A stretch of 64,000 nt of DNA from Sepiola atlantica (GCA_963556195.1 OY744521.1:129223288-129287287); one strand, 5' to 3'; shown: positions 12,303-24,744, counted from the stretch's first letter. Notes: generated by a model from the sequence alone, not told the origin. Program-made: numbers and translations.

Positions 12303-12310
12303 AGAAACCT

Positions 12311-12894
12311 CCGGCCAACGTGATTAGGCGAGATTTCGCGAGTTTATCTACTTCAGAGGCGAAGAAGGGTTAAACAAAGAAAGAAAGAAAGAGGGTAAGA
12401 GAGAGTACCTTAATTGTGGTGTTCACCACAGTCGCCCACGCCATCGGTCAGTCAAAATTAGAGAATTGGGATACATGTAAAATCCCATAAATGCACCCTT
12501 CACCAAAAGATGCGAGAGCACATCTAAAAACGATGCCATGTACCATCCAGTACGAAATCCAGAATTCGGTGCACAAATCAGTAGAATGCGAGACAAAGAG
12601 ATTTTTAGTTACATGCAAATTGAACAGAGTAATAAAATTACCAGACTTTTACAAAATTAAAAAAAATAATAATTAGATAACTAACCGATGCAACGACATT
12701 TTCAATACTTCATATCGAGGAATTAATTTCTTTCATAATAAATGAGTAGCATTGCCCGAAAAAATTGAAAAACACAAAATTATTATTCATTTCAAATCTT
12801 TGCACTAAATATTAAAATTTAAATTACATAAATACATTCAAATTTCTCCCTTTTTCACACTTAGATTTATAAGAATAATACCCAGGAGGGGTAA
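12311..12894. other. No recognised gene
   Basis: Contains a 16-bp near-palindrome TGTGGTGTTCACCACA (12,415-12,430). The frame at 12,491-12,676 is short and unsupported. Confidence 0.45.
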
Positions 12895-13470
12895 AATTAA
12901 TTCTCGAATAGAACAGTTTGGCACCACATTTATGTGCCCTTACAAATATTAAAATCAAGATTTAATGCTAATAAACCTTATATATAGAATTCTTATCCTA
13001 ATTTTGAACAAGATCCATTGCATCTAATATTTAAGGTTTAATGGGTCTCAAGAAGAAATTGAAATTCAGCGAATCTTGCTTAATTGGTGTCTAATGACAA
13101 TGGATCACATTTAATGCAAATCTGAAATATTTGAATTTTTAAATGAGAGGTTGTCCAATGTTATGCTCTCTAAAACCCTTTTAAATACCCCAAAGAAACT
13201 GAAATTTAGGGAACGTCTATTAATTTATGTATAATACCAATTGTTAAAATTTCACAAAAATCGGAGGTATCTGAATTTTTATAAAATGCTTGTATTTCAT
13301 CTGTGTCCCCTTTGCATAAAACTAAATTTAACTGAATATAGCCCACATTATTGACCCTTACTCATAGCAGCTATCTTTCAAAATTCATAATGATCGGTTA
13401 ATTAGTTTAGGAATGAATTCTGTAGATATAAATATATACACACACCTACGTTTATATAAATAGAGATAGT
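12895..13470 (+). repeat. Unclassified dispersed repeat X, copy 1
   Basis: About 550 bp that recurs at 21,835-22,365 (same strand) and 45,140-45,660 (opposite strand). Shared blocks include 'tgtctaatgacaatggatca', 'aaataccccaaagaaactga', 'aaatttcacaaaaatcggag' and 'gatcggttaattagtttagg'. It has no long open frame, so it may be a non-autonomous element or the decayed part of a larger transposon. Confidence 0.75.
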
Positions 13471-13799
13471 AAACAATTTTTTGTATTGGACGCGTGAAGT
13501 TGTCTCATGAATGTCTGAATATAGATTAGTAGCATTGATTCCCCCCCCCCCTAATTAGGTTGTGTTGTACTTACAGTTGTCAACACAAAAACGTCGTAAA
13601 GGTGTTACATAGCAGTCTGGGTGGAGAGAATGATTGATGACTCAGGGGTTAGAAGAATGACCAGGGTGGGTAAGTGGAAGTTGAGGGTATCATGTGAGTT
13701 ATGCAGAAAGGGAATTCAACGTCTTTGCCACCAGATACTAAAAAAAGAAAACTATGTAAAAAAATAAAAATAAAAATGGCTCATTCCCAGAAACTCCAG

Positions 13800-13836
13800 T
13801 GGGTGCGGGTGCGGGTGCGGGTGCGGGTGTGGGTGC
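13800..13836. repeat. G-rich (GTGCGG)n minisatellite
   Basis: Six units of GGGTGC/GCGGGT. The four regularly spaced GGG runs could form a G-quadruplex on the plus strand. Confidence 0.85.
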
Positions 13837-14014
13837 ATCATCTTAACTAAACAGTGTGCTGCCCAAGCCGTCTCTGTCTCTTTTATTAACTCAATTCCTC
13901 ACTTTTAAAAGTATATCTCTATCTAGTTCCTATAACTGTCACGTTTTCTAATTATTCCTCCATTTGAAATAAGAATCGGCGTTCGTGTGAGTTTATGAAA
14001 CGATGATGACGACG

Positions 14015-14017
<3 letters not shown>

Positions 14018-14045
<28 letters not shown>
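14018..14045. repeat. (TG)n microsatellite
   Basis: About 14 TG units. Confidence 0.9.
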
Positions 14046-14511
14046 AACAGAATTGTACGTGCCTCAGAGCAGTGACATCATAACAAAACCATCCCTATGT
14101 ATATTTATTAAAATATCTGTTCTTCTCTTACGGACAGATTTATTTTTACTCCAGCAGCAGTGGAGACTTCTGGTGTTGTTGGCTATTGTTCAATATGTTC
14201 TTTTGTAAAATTGATGTGATTGTGTCTCACTAAAAAGTATAAGCCTCGCCCAACGGAGTGTCTATTGCCGCTTGTCTCACTGGTGGTAATACTGTAGTAG
14301 CGTTAATCTTAGCGTGAATAGGGTACACACGGTGGTCGCGGCTTTGAAATTAGCAAAGACCTACGTTGGTAATTAAAATGTAATGAAGTTTAAAATGGAT
14401 AGAGACATGTATGAGATTGGTATACATGTAAATCCTTTAATACTTCCACATTCACTGCGTCATTAATAAAATATTTTATTGTTAATAAAACGGAATTCAA
14501 TATTAGACATT

Positions 14512-15075
14512 CTAATCAATTCGACTCCAGTAGTTCAGATGCGTCACAAGACACAAATAAGCGACACTGAGGAAGGCAGTATCGAACAAGACACCCAATA
14601 CATTTAAAAAAACTTTTATTAACCCAAACGTGGGAAGATGGGCAGCAAGATATTTGTTCAGATTACATTTGAATGTCTGCATGTCTGTACGGTTAGGGAA
14701 ACAGGGAACAGGGAGGAAATTCCAAAGACAAGTGGTCGAAGGAAAGAAGCTATCAGAGTATAAAATCTCCCGGCATCTAGGGACCTCTACAGTGAAGGGG
14801 TGGGATTTTTCTGCTAGTCGGGTGGGTTGGGAGTATTTACATTGGAGTACAAGTGCAGTGAATTCGTCAGAGTACATACCGTTGAAGTACTTGAAAACAA
14901 AAAGCACAGGACTGCAACTTTATGGCGATGGGACAGGGCTGGAATTTGGCATACAGTGTGGGACCTATTAGGCTAGAAATTCTTTTTTGTACCGTACCCT
15001 GTCAAAGAGAGAGAGAAAAGGCTAGTGTTTGGTGCAGCAGCCCAAATGGCAACAATGCACCATGCACAGATATGA
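14512..15075 (-). mobile_element. Jockey/CR1-like LINE, copy 3 (3' end)
   Basis: Minus-strand copy of the same family. It reads from a damaged H-G-A-L-L-P-like block near 15,060 through F-K-Y-F-N-G-M-Y-S-D-E, then K-S-H-P-F-T-V-E-V-P-R-C, then W-N-F-L-P-V-P-C-F-P and the final N-L-N-K-Y-L-A-A-H-L-P. The frame is open from 14,907 to 14,512 but its 5' continuation is frameshifted. Only the last fifth of the element is present. Confidence 0.85.
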
Positions 15076-15354
15076 AATGGAAGACAGAAAAAAATAGTTG
15101 GAGGAGACATTACTTTGAGACTGCATAGAACGTGATATCCCATCGAGACGGGAAACCATGTTGAGAGTTACGAGGCTGAATGCAGTCGTGCACGGTTCTA
15201 CCCTCGTTAGAATTGATTAAATTTACCCCATTATTCCGAGATTGCACTAGTTCGCCCTTTCAAAAGGGATAAAGGGTCAGTTGTTCCGAACCGTTTAATG
15301 TCCAGATCATGAAATGAAATTCCAACAAAAAATCATTCAAAACAAAAACGGGGA

Positions 15355-15620
15355 TTCTTAAATAACGCCAATTCAATCTGCGCGTTTGAAGCTAAATGGA
15401 AATGCTATTTCAAATTGAAGTGTGGCAAACAGACAAAAATACTATTTCAAACTAAATCGTGACAGATAAACGAAATTCTATTTCAAATTGTGAGCATGGC
15501 AGACCAACGAAAATGCTATTTCAAACAATTATGACGGATGGACAGAGCTTCTTATAGAGATGCTTGGACGCATCTAAAATAAGATGCGCCCATTCAATCT
15601 GAGCGTTTAGCGATGAAAAT
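15355..15620 (+). repeat. Dispersed tandem-like repeat Y, copy 1
   Basis: Three to four degenerate units of about 40 bp built on 'gctatttcaaactgaagcgt' plus 'gacagaccaacgaaaat'. An 80-bp block follows around 'gcatctaaaataagatgcgc' and 'gcgtttagcgat'. The same composite occurs at 24,745-25,010, 44,810-44,885 and, reversed, 49,585-50,145. Confidence 0.75.
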
Positions 15621-16551
15621 ATGCCGTACTGTCATACACAGAATGTGCTTGTTCAGCTTTGTATTCAATTCATATGTTAGTAAAACAATTCATAGCTAAA
15701 AAGATTCAGACGTTTATATTTCCAGTAATGGTCTTAACTCGAAAGTTAATATAATCGTTCAGACGAGATCTTGAACTCGACCCGGCGCCTTCATTAGTCG
15801 TGCCTTGAATCACTACGCCAAGCAGAACCAACCCCAGGCATAATGATAACGTCTCCACGAGAACAAAATAAAAGTGGAAATAAAATGTAAGGGAAATAAC
15901 TCTTCTGACCACTTAATTTTTAAATTTTTAATTTTTAAAATCTTGAATCAATTTCTCCAATATTTCGAGTTGTTAAACTAATGAGTAAGAACACTGTCCG
16001 GCCATCAGGCTAGGATCAAAGTATAATATCTGTTCTGTCCTCGGTAGAGGAGGAAAAATCCTTGTAGACTGAGACAGTTTTTATTTTATCTCAATTTAGT
16101 GCCTCTTTTTAAAGAACTGGATTTACTCACATAAAAATCCCACTTTGTTTGCCTCGTTGAGAGGAAAGTTCATGTTTTTTTTTGTTGTTTAGAGTTGATT
16201 CTATTTTTCTAAATTCACAAAAAATATAAACTTAAACAAAAAATGAATGAACAAATAAATAACATATTAATAAATATAAAGAAAATATATATCTTTAAAA
16301 ATTATTTTTTAATAAGTTATCTCCCATAGTCCGTTTTGATCTAAGGGAAAGAACTCATGTTCTTGAGTTGTCTCCACGTAGCAACAAGAACATGGACAGA
16401 GTAAACAATTTTTATAACCAGTCGACAGAAACAATTGATAATTACCCAAATACATTATAAACAATTTATTTGTAGACTGTCTGAAATAAATACATGCAAA
16501 ATAGAACGGCACTATTGTATATTAATACCCGCCGGTAAATCCCCTATCCCC
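15621..16551. other. No recognised gene
   Basis: AT-rich. Short frames on the minus strand (15,706-15,912 and 16,309-16,512) show no homology I recognise. Confidence 0.5.
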
Positions 16552-17033
16552 AATGAGATTATACTTTTAGGTGATTGTGTGTGAACACCCTGAAAAATTT
16601 GGCGGAAAGAAAAAAAAATTACAAAAAACTAAAAAAACAAACAAACAATTGATTTTGAATTTAGAGTAGATGATCAGTTTTGCATATAAAGTATCCTGTT
16701 TCCGGACTATTCCAGCGTTTTAGGGCAGAGAACCATTTTTTTGTGCCATGGGAGATACATCCTGTGCGTATTTTATTGGGGAGGGTGTGTTATACTTTTT
16801 AAAGTGATTACGTGTGGATTTACTACCTTGCCAGTCGGACCTAGTATTAGTAGTAAAAAATTGCTTAACTACCCTAAAACTCTAGAATGGCCCGGAAATG
16901 GGGAATCATTTTTACCTTTAATTTATATGAAAAACTGATTCCCCACTCTAAATTTTAAAATAATTGTTTTTTCTTCATTCTGTCAAGTTTATTAGGGTGT
17001 TATCAGGTAATTGCCTAAAAATATAATCTCATT
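16552..17033. repeat. MITE-like element with about 27-bp terminal inverted repeats
   Basis: AATGAGATTATACTTTTAGG at the left end (from 16,552) matches the reverse complement of the right end (to 17,033) at about 24 of 27 positions. An inner hairpin around GGGGAATCA...TGATTCCCC lies at 16,898-16,945. It is non-coding and about 480 bp long. Confidence 0.55.
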
Positions 17034-17165
17034 GAATCAAAGGGTTAATCTCGTGGTTCCCAACCCTTTTTTATATGGCGGCACACTATTGAGCTCTTTA
17101 AATTTTCGTGGCATACCTATCGCAAAAAATGAATATTTTCTACTCATAAAGCTTTTTTTTTTGCA

Positions 17166-17182
17166 ATAAAATAAAAAATAAA

Positions 17183-17213
<31 letters not shown>

Positions 17214-17276
17214 TAAAAATAAAAATAAAAATAAAAATAAAAATAAAAATAAAATAAAAATAAAAATAAAAATAAA
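17166..17276. repeat. (AAAAT)n microsatellite
   Basis: About 20 pentanucleotide units with occasional tetranucleotide slips. Confidence 0.95.
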
Positions 17277-17569
17277 GATTATATAAGGAAAATATTTTAT
17301 TCATATGAATAAAACATACTAGATATTCAGTATCGGGTATAGAATAATAATGGTGAATGTCAGTGGGACAGTTGCACCGGGTCGTGACCGCCGTAAATTA
17401 AACTAGGCCTGTTCACTGAAAAGTGACGTCATGCTAGTAAGTAGCAACTCAGATCTGTCGGAAAAAGCATTAGAAAACTTAAAAAATTGTACTTAAAAAA
17501 AGAAAAGAAAGGAACGCGATTCGATTTATACTGAAAGCGAACTTTATTCAATATATAAAAAAAACAAGA

Positions 17570-17830
17570 ATTCAAAATAAATAATTAACTTGTGTTATTG
17601 CTGCGTTAAAGTAAATACACATGACGTTGTTTCATTGATTTTTATTTATTATTTCTATGTACTTGCTTCCTCACGAGGACAGGACAGAGTTAGGGAGAAG
17701 TTCGCTTTTTAATGGGACACTCTGGATTGGGACAAACATTAAAATTGCCTCAGTCTAGAAGAATTTCTCATTCACCTTTAATGACCGAGGACAAAAAAGA
17801 CGAAGTGTAGTATTGGAACAAATATTACCC
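17570..17830 (+). repeat. Dispersed repeat Z, copy 1
   Basis: Matches 21,480-21,670 over blocks such as 'cactctggattgg', 'tctagaaga' and 'accgaggacaaaaaaga'. Non-coding, class unknown. Confidence 0.65.
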
Positions 17831-18032
17831 TTTTAATTATTTTATTGCAAAAAATATAAAAATACAATTTAAATTTTAAACAAATTAGGCACAAGGCCAT
17901 CAAACATGTGGAGGTGGAATGTCGTGGGTCATCTTCTGTCTATCCTACTCTTTGCTAGAATCATTAGTCACTACGATACTACCTTTACTCTTGGGGTCAA
18001 AATCCTCAATGTGTTGAAAATTTAAATTTTAT

Positions 18033-18037
<5 letters not shown>

Positions 18038-18104
<67 letters not shown>
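18038..18104. repeat. (TA)n microsatellite
   Basis: About 33 TA units. Confidence 0.95.
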
Positions 18105-18109
<5 letters not shown>

Positions 18110-18146
18110 TTAATTCAATGTTTTAATCATTGTTTTTTTAAAAAAC

Positions 18147-19090
18147 TATTTTAGAATTCTATTACACACATAAAGAACAGTTTTGCACAAGAAATTAAAA
18201 AAATACCTTTAGAAACAAGTTTGAACCGAATTTCTAGTTGATATTATTTTATGACAGTCGACGGATAAGCATAAAAGTTAATTTTGTATCAGGACAAACA
18301 AACCATTTTAGGTTACGCAGACTTGTTATTGTGTACAAATATTTTAAATTTGAGAGAAAAACAAGTATTTTTTTATTTAAGCCTTTTCTATCAAGACAGA
18401 TTTGTCAACCATCTTACATTTTAGTCGATTAGTTTTTTTTCTTATAGTTTTACCTTCAAGTCACTATGAGATTTCTAACCATGAAAACGACACGAATAAA
18501 ATCATCGGTATCCAATTTTAAATACCAAGCTATTACTAGATCAAAGATGAAATAATTTCAGACAGAAATAACCAGTCCATGTGTTGAACTGTTTTAAAAT
18601 TTTATTACACACAAAGAACTTTTTGGCACAAAATATAAACTTTAAACATTCTTTTTACACAAAAAGAATGAAGTTTTAACGGAATTCCTAGCCGATAATA
18701 TTTTATTGCTAACAAATTGTTAAAAGAAAATGATGTCGACACGCGTGCATAAAAGTTCAATTTTATATACGTTCAAAATTAAATTGGAATTTTTTTATCA
18801 GGACAAACAAAACGCTTTATGTTATACAGACTTTTTATTGTGTAAACACATATTTCAAACTTTAAGGAAAACAATCAATTATTTGTTTTGTATGTAATAT
18901 TTTTCTATCAAGAAAGGTTTGTTATCTATCTTAAATTTTAGTCTAAACGAATTTTTGCATAGTTTTATCTTCAAATTACTATCAGACTTCAATCTTGAAA
19001 ATGACATAAACAAAACCATCAGTATCCTTTTTTGAATACCAAACGATTATTAGATCAAAAATAAAATAATTTAAGAAATAAATTACCACC
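18147..19090 (+). repeat. Diverged tandem duplication, unit about 0.45-0.5 kb
   Basis: 18,147-18,569 and 18,590-19,090 align along their length. Shared strings include 'attacacacataaagaac', 'gataagcataaaagttaatt', 'atcaggacaaacaaa', 'ttctatcaagacagatttgt' and 'accaagctattactagatca'. There are two copies only, with many indels. It is either an old tandem duplication or the remnant of a longer satellite. Confidence 0.75.
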
Positions 19091-20174
19091 TTCATATGTC
19101 TATATGTAGTGTGTAACCGCTCTCTTCGAAGTGTCTTGTTTATCTTCTAAGCACCGACCACTGTGACGTCAGCAGTAAAACGAGACTCAGTGAAATAACC
19201 TTCTCTTTACGACGGTCACGGCCTGGTACCTCCTGGTATCCTTTTGTTATTAAATTCTTAATAGACCAAATTGTTATTAAACTATAAGTAAAGTTTGTTA
19301 AGTTAATGTTATCATAATCCTTATTTATAAAACTTTTAATCTTTTAATACATGATGGATTGCTAAAGATTTTAAAGCTAGTTTAAATGACTTTCTATTCG
19401 ACAGCCCAAAGGCTTCGAAATTTCTTTTAAATTTCGAATCCTCGCATACTACTTCAATCATGTTCTTATTTTCAAATATTAATAAAATATTAAAATGGAT
19501 CATTTGTTTATGAATAAGCCGAAATGCATTCTGGTTGATTTAATTTTCTAACTAAATTATGTATTAACGATTTTTCGTAAAGAATATTTTACGCTATTGC
19601 ACTTTTTAATTCAATAAATAATCGATTAATATTAAATAATAAAAATTATAATGTGAAAGTCACGTAGAAGCGAGAAACAGGCACAAACACAGGAGCAATG
19701 AATGATCAAGTCTTGGAATGCCTCACCTATTTCGCTCAAATTGTTTTAAAAGCTTAAAACAGTTGAACATCACTTACCGTATTTTTTTTTTTGGGGGGGG
19801 GGGGGGTAAAAAGTTAAATTTCCCCTAAAACATAAAAATTTGTTTGGGTAGCTAAGGTATTAAAAATAGAACAAAGCAAAATAAAAAATGTTACTGTAAT
19901 GTGTTCTTCACGAAAGAACGTTAAGTGCCGTCTGATGTCACGAGGATCGGATGCGTTCAGACTGGTTGCTTTATAAATCGTTCTATGTCCACGCTGTTTT
20001 TAAAAGATCCGCAGAACATTTGGTGTCCAATCCATATAGTAATATCGAAGATTAAAGACTAAATAAATTAAATAACGACTACTTAGAGTGCTGAAGAAGT
20101 CTGTAGCATTGCCTATTTTCTTTACACTAATTTAAACATATATTCACCAGATGGCGTTTCAGACCAATTATCTC
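19091..20174. other. No recognised gene
   Basis: Contains a single palindromic CRE-like TGACGTCA (about 19,164-19,171) and a poly-G run (19,793-19,806). 'gactggttgct' plus 'agatccgca' (19,970-20,015) recurs near 25,120-25,170, so this part is also repetitive. Confidence 0.45.
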
Positions 20175-20405
20175 TATAAAGGTGGGTGGCACTGCAATCG
20201 GTGGATATAAAAAGAGACGCATTAGGAAATTTTCTTTCTTTTTCTTCCTGCTTCGCCTCGCATATAACACATATTTCCCTGAACTTTCACACACACACAC
20301 TTACCCACCCGTACACATCATTTGCAAGCTTTATTGTACACATTGTAAACTATGTAAGCATTTTTACGGACGAAAGCGAACCCTTTTCGGTTTGCGATGA
20401 ATAAA
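20175..20405 (+). promoter_or_regulatory. TATA boxes followed by a poly(A) signal, possible LTR or orphan transcription unit
   Basis: TATAAAGG (about 20,175) and TATAAAAAG (about 20,208) precede a CT-rich, then CA-rich tract. AATAAATG at about 20,400 could act as a polyadenylation signal 190 bp downstream. This spacing resembles a compact LTR, but no TG...CA ends or target duplication were found. Two overlapping 72-codon frames in the segment look like chance. Confidence 0.25.
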
Positions 20406-20912
20406 TGTCTTTCAAAACATCATCGTTTCCACTTTGTTTCTTTGTTTCATTAATAAGCCTGTATGAGGACATATATAGAGGAGATACGTTGCCCTAGCGT
20501 TTGCAAACTTCTTGACTAATATCTACTCCAGGGGGCATAATTTGACGTTACATTTACGGAGCGAATTAAACGCTTAATTGTTAGTCTAAAGGGAAACATT
20601 GTTTTCTAATTTAAATTGGTAGTAATTTATATATTTAAAAACAAGCAATCAAATAATACCCATTTTAGAGAAAGGTGAATGTACTGCATTGTATATGTCC
20701 ACCGTGAAATTTAACGACGGTCATCTTAGAATTAATGGTCTCGCTTTAGTTTCTCCAATTTGTAATTAGCAATTAACTCTCATTACAGATCATAAATTTT
20801 TTACGTCCCTTGTGCCCGTGGGTGGTGAGATTTCTCCCATTGCTACACCTCTAAACATAAAGTATTTCATAGATTTTTTCCTCGATGTAAGCGTTATGTT
20901 AATCAAAATTAG

Positions 20913-21332
20913 AATCTGTAAGTTTAGAAGCCTACATATTTTTTAAAAAATAAATATTTATTTATTTAAAATCAACCTAGTTTCGACGATATAACGTCAT
21001 CTTCAGACATATAATCAGTTTTTGTTTTTTGTTTTTTCTTCCTTGTTGTATGACGTCACTAGAAATGTAAAGTCCGTATTATCTTAAACGGTGATTTTTC
21101 AAATTTCCTAATCAGGAGGAACGCGGGGATTCGCGTGTAATGAATTATAATTTTTTTCCTTGATGTAAGCGTGACATCATGCCACGAGGAAGACAAAGTA
21201 AAAATAAAAACACAAACTGATTCTATGCCTGAAGGTGACGTTATATCATCGAAACTAAGTTGATTTTAAATAAATAAATATTCATTAAAAAAATATATTT
21301 CTGCGTTGTTCTGGTTTCTAAACTTACAGATT
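20913..21332. repeat. Foldback element with about 140-bp degenerate arms
   Basis: The left arm starts AATCTGTAAGTTTAGAA at 20,913 and the right arm ends with its complement at 21,332. The arms include the shared string 'atttatttaaaatcaac' and a hammerhead-like but non-canonical box (CTGAAGA, then a GACG...CGTC stem, then GAAAC) at 20,978-21,007 (minus) and 21,223-21,250 (plus). Confidence 0.75.
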
Positions 21333-21479
21333 CTTATGTAAAGTATTTCATTTTAATTAAAATTGTTTGCACAATTTCCAGCTATTGCCGTTCCCGATCC
21401 GTCATATGTCCTCTTTAAAAGTCATTCCCTGCTTCGGTTCATTTTATTTCCACAAAAAGCGATATTTACTGTTAAGGCT

Positions 21480-21670
21480 GGTTCTATTTAATTGCCTCAT
21501 CACGTGGGTAGAGTTAGACACAAGGTCGGATTTTAAAATGGGAAAAATCCAGCTTCCCCAAATAAGGCACTCTGGATTGGAGCAAAAATTAAAATTGCCC
21601 TCTGTCTAGAAGATTTTCTCCTTTACTCACCGAGGACAAAAAAGATAAAGTTTAGTGTCGGAACAGATAC
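21480..21670 (+). repeat. Dispersed repeat Z, copy 2
   Basis: Second copy of the repeat at 17,570-17,830, same orientation. Confidence 0.65.
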
Positions 21671-21834
21671 TACACTCCTAGACAAAAGGCCAAAGATTGT
21701 TAGCACTATCAGATAAATAATGTACAATTATTTATGTTGCTAAATCTCCCACAGGAAGTTATCTATTGAAGCCAGATAAACAGATCCACAGAGAAATCCA
21801 CTGTACTTTACATATTAGATTAGAGGAAATTAAT

Positions 21835-22365
21835 TCCCCAAATAGAACACTTTTGTACTACTTTTACGAAGATTAAAATCAAGATATAATGATACTAAAC
21901 GTTATGTCTAGAATCGTTATTCTAATTTTGATTACAATCCATTACATGATTTTGATCCTAGAAAATGTCTAAGAATTAAAGCTTAAGCTTAAGGGGTCTT
22001 AAGCTTAAGGGGTCTTAAGAAACAAATTGTAATACAGGGAATCTTTTTTAATTAGTGTCTAATGACTATGGATCAAATCTTCAATTGTGATGTTGTGTCC
22101 ATATTATACCCCAGAGAAACCATTTAAAATACCCCAAAGAAACTGAAATTTGGATATTAAATTATTGATGTCTAATGTTTATTGTTAAAATTTCACAAAA
22201 ATCGGAGGTATCTTAAATTTCATGAAGGAATCAAACTAAATATAGACCACATTTGGACCCCTTACGCCTAGCAGCTGTGTTCCAAAATTCATAATGATCG
22301 GTTAATTAGTTTAGGAAATATCTAAACATGTACACATATATAACTTTATATACATAGATATTAGT
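21835..22365 (+). repeat. Unclassified dispersed repeat X, copy 2
   Basis: Matches 12,895-13,470 along most of its length. It contains a local 18-bp direct duplication around 'cttaaggggtcttaag' (21,983-22,018) that the other copies lack. Confidence 0.75.
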
Positions 22366-22659
22366 CATTTACATAATAATTTGATCTATGGACAGGCTTT
22401 GTTTGATCTTAGATGGACTTTAAGATGGACTAATTGTAGACGTGAAACCTTGTTGTTTTCTTTACTTATTTTTTTTAGTGTTTTATTTTAATTTTATTTA
22501 CTATTCTTGATCAACTTCTTTCTCGACTTCGCATTTCATGAACTTGAAAATTCATGCAAACAAAAGAAGTTATGCAAACAAAAGAAGTTATGCACACGGA
22601 CTTTTTTTTCCTTTTTTCTACCAATGGGTCATCATTTATCAAGTTCGGGGGTGGGGGGG

Positions 22660-22915
22660 GGGTCTCTCAAGGATAAGGGTTAAAGAGATTTTCAGTTAAA
22701 CGATGAATGCTAACCACAAAAGGATTGGAATCAAATGGGTGGGATGGGCAGAAGATCATTTAAGAGAAATTTATTATCCAAGAAATTTATTATTCCAAGT
22801 AATTTATTATCAAAGAGGACAGCTCAACAAGTATTTGTTTACATTAGACTTGAAGACGACAATTTACACATGTTGTAGTCGGTTGAGAAGCAGCCTCGTG
22901 ATATTTTGTTTCACG
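22660..22915 (+). repeat. Dispersed repeat W, copy 1
   Basis: Shares 'aggataagggttaa', 'caacaagtatttgttta', 'agacttgaagacgac' and 'gttgtagtcggttgagaagc' with 46,760-46,945. The 72-codon frame inside is not supported as a gene. In both places the repeat lies near a Jockey-like LINE copy, here 80 bp away. Confidence 0.65.
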
Positions 22916-22991
22916 GATTGAATGTTCGAAGTTTAGATGTTGGTATTGTTACACTTCAGTTTCGTATTTTTTTTCTGACAATAAGTATAGT

Positions 22992-23405
22992 TTAACAATT
23001 TTTTTTGGTACTTTTGTTCACCCCCAAACAAGGCATATTGCCAGTGATGGGTAAGGGGTTACTGTAATTAGGGGCCAGATTTAAAGGGATCATCATAAGT
23101 TGGGAGGTTGGGAGGTGTGTAGCAATATGTTTGTTCACATTACATTTAAATTTATGCATGTTGGTGCAGTTGGGGAAACAGAGAGCAGGGAAGAAATTCC
23201 AAAGGCAAACGGTCCAAGGAAAGAAGCTATTAGAAGCTTTCCGGTATTTGGGAACCACTACAGTGAAGGAGAGGGAATTTGTTGATAGTCGGGTTGCTTA
23301 GGGTTATTGACGTTGGGGGGGGGGGTACAAGTGCAGTAAGTTCTGTGGAAGTGCTTGTAAAACAAGCATAGAGATGTCACATTAGAGTGATGGGACAGAG
23401 GCTGG
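22992..23405 (-). mobile_element. Jockey/CR1-like LINE, copy 4 (3' end)
   Basis: Minus-strand 3' fragment. It encodes a damaged S-L-C-L-F-Y-K-H-F-H-R-T segment and then F-F-P-W-T-V-C-L-W-N-F. The terminal F-K-C-N-V-N-K-H-I-A-T-H-L-P-T block follows (frame 23,258-22,992). Its closing non-coding sequence, TCTGGCCCCTA, is shared with copy 2. Confidence 0.85.
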
Positions 23406-23429
23406 AGATTACATTAATTTGATAGAAAT

Positions 23430-24135
23430 ACTAATAATGATAGTTATAGACAGTATCGTAGTCGTAAAACTCTGATAGTCGTAGTGTTAGTAGTAGTAAA
23501 AGTAGTAATACTTTTGATAGTAGTACTAGTGATATCATTGGTAGTAGTAGTAATACCAGTGTTAGTAGATTAGTTGCATTGATAATAGTAGTAAGATTGG
23601 TAAGTACATTTTTTGTTGTTGTAGTAGTGATAGCATTAATAGATACTATTTTTGTTAAGGGCATTGGTAGTTACCATTGGTGGCATTGGAAGTATTGATA
23701 AGCATCATTTGTAGTAGTGATACGGAAAACGATCATGGATCTCATCTGACGCCATGACGATGACGCACCCTACCATATGTGTTCACATGACGTAGTATTG
23801 TTAGCATTGGCAGCTACCATCCGTAGTTGTAGTATTGGTAGCCGTAGTATTGGTAGGTAATGATATTATTGGTAGTATTGGTAGTGTTAGCATTAGTAAA
23901 GGTAGTATTGTTATAATATGTAAGTATCATTGGTAGTAGTAACATTATTAATTATGGCATTCACCATTGAAATTGGTAGTATTGCTATTATTAGCAGTAT
24001 TATTGGTAGTATTGGTAGTGTTAGCTTTGGTAGATGTAATATTGTTAGCATTGGGAGCTAACATTCGTAGTGATAGTATTGTTAGCATTGGTAATGTAGT
24101 ATTATCATTGATGCTATTAATATTCGTTGTAATGG
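23430..24135. repeat. 700-bp cryptic simple-sequence tract
   Basis: Degenerate GTA/GTT/ATT triplet array with recurring nonamers of the kind 'ggtagtatt' and 'gttagcatt'. The hydrophobic open frames on both strands (for example plus 23,967-24,158) are by-products of this repetition. Confidence 0.85.
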
Positions 24136-24744
24136 GATTTTTATTACTTCCGGTTTAGTTGACGTTATGTAAGGTTTCTTATTATTATGGCTCTAACTAT
24201 TTGGCGGGGTGGGGGTGTTGGCCTTTGTCATGTGCAAAAGCCATTCTTAAAGACGATGTCATTGTTGCATTTTTCCTGTCTTTCATTGAAACTCAACATT
24301 TCTACACGTTTGGATTCTATTCACGTCGGAATTCGCATGGAAAAAAACAAACAAAACTAAAATGAAAATAAAACCCGAATTTTCAAGACGACACTAAATC
24401 TGAAGGCGTCACCCAACCAAATGTGGAAGGCAATTTCTTGACATTTTACCCGCAGTTCATCTACGAACCAACACATCCGGTCGGAGAATCAGCGAAACGA
24501 ACACTGACGCCTTTTACACCTACCCTGAAGCTAACGGTAACACAAAGAAAAACTTACAGTGACCTCAGCTCTGAAAGAGAACAATCAGGTTGATGTTATT
24601 GTCGAAGGTGACAGAAAAAACAAAAACAAAATGTCTTTCAAGAGGAAAACGAATTTTTCAAGTACAAATATTCACTACAAAAAGTTCACATATCAATTAA
24701 AAAAAAACAACCCAACAAACAAGCAATATGCTCCCATTTCATCT
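24136..24744. other. No recognised gene
   Basis: Open frames at 24,159-24,365 and 24,559-24,810 show no family resemblance. Confidence 0.45.

Noticed and set aside
17050..17440. Possible hAT end ('gtggttcccaaccctttttt')
   Set aside because: The starting motif is suggestive but I found no matching inverted end or 8-bp duplication.
20978..21010. Hammerhead candidate in the 20.9-kb foldback
   Set aside because: CTGAAGA and GAAA are present with a GACG/CGTC stem, but there is an extra unpaired base and no stem I complementarity.
23967..24158. Hydrophobic 63-codon frame resembling a membrane segment
   Set aside because: A by-product of the GTA/GTT/ATT cryptic repeat.
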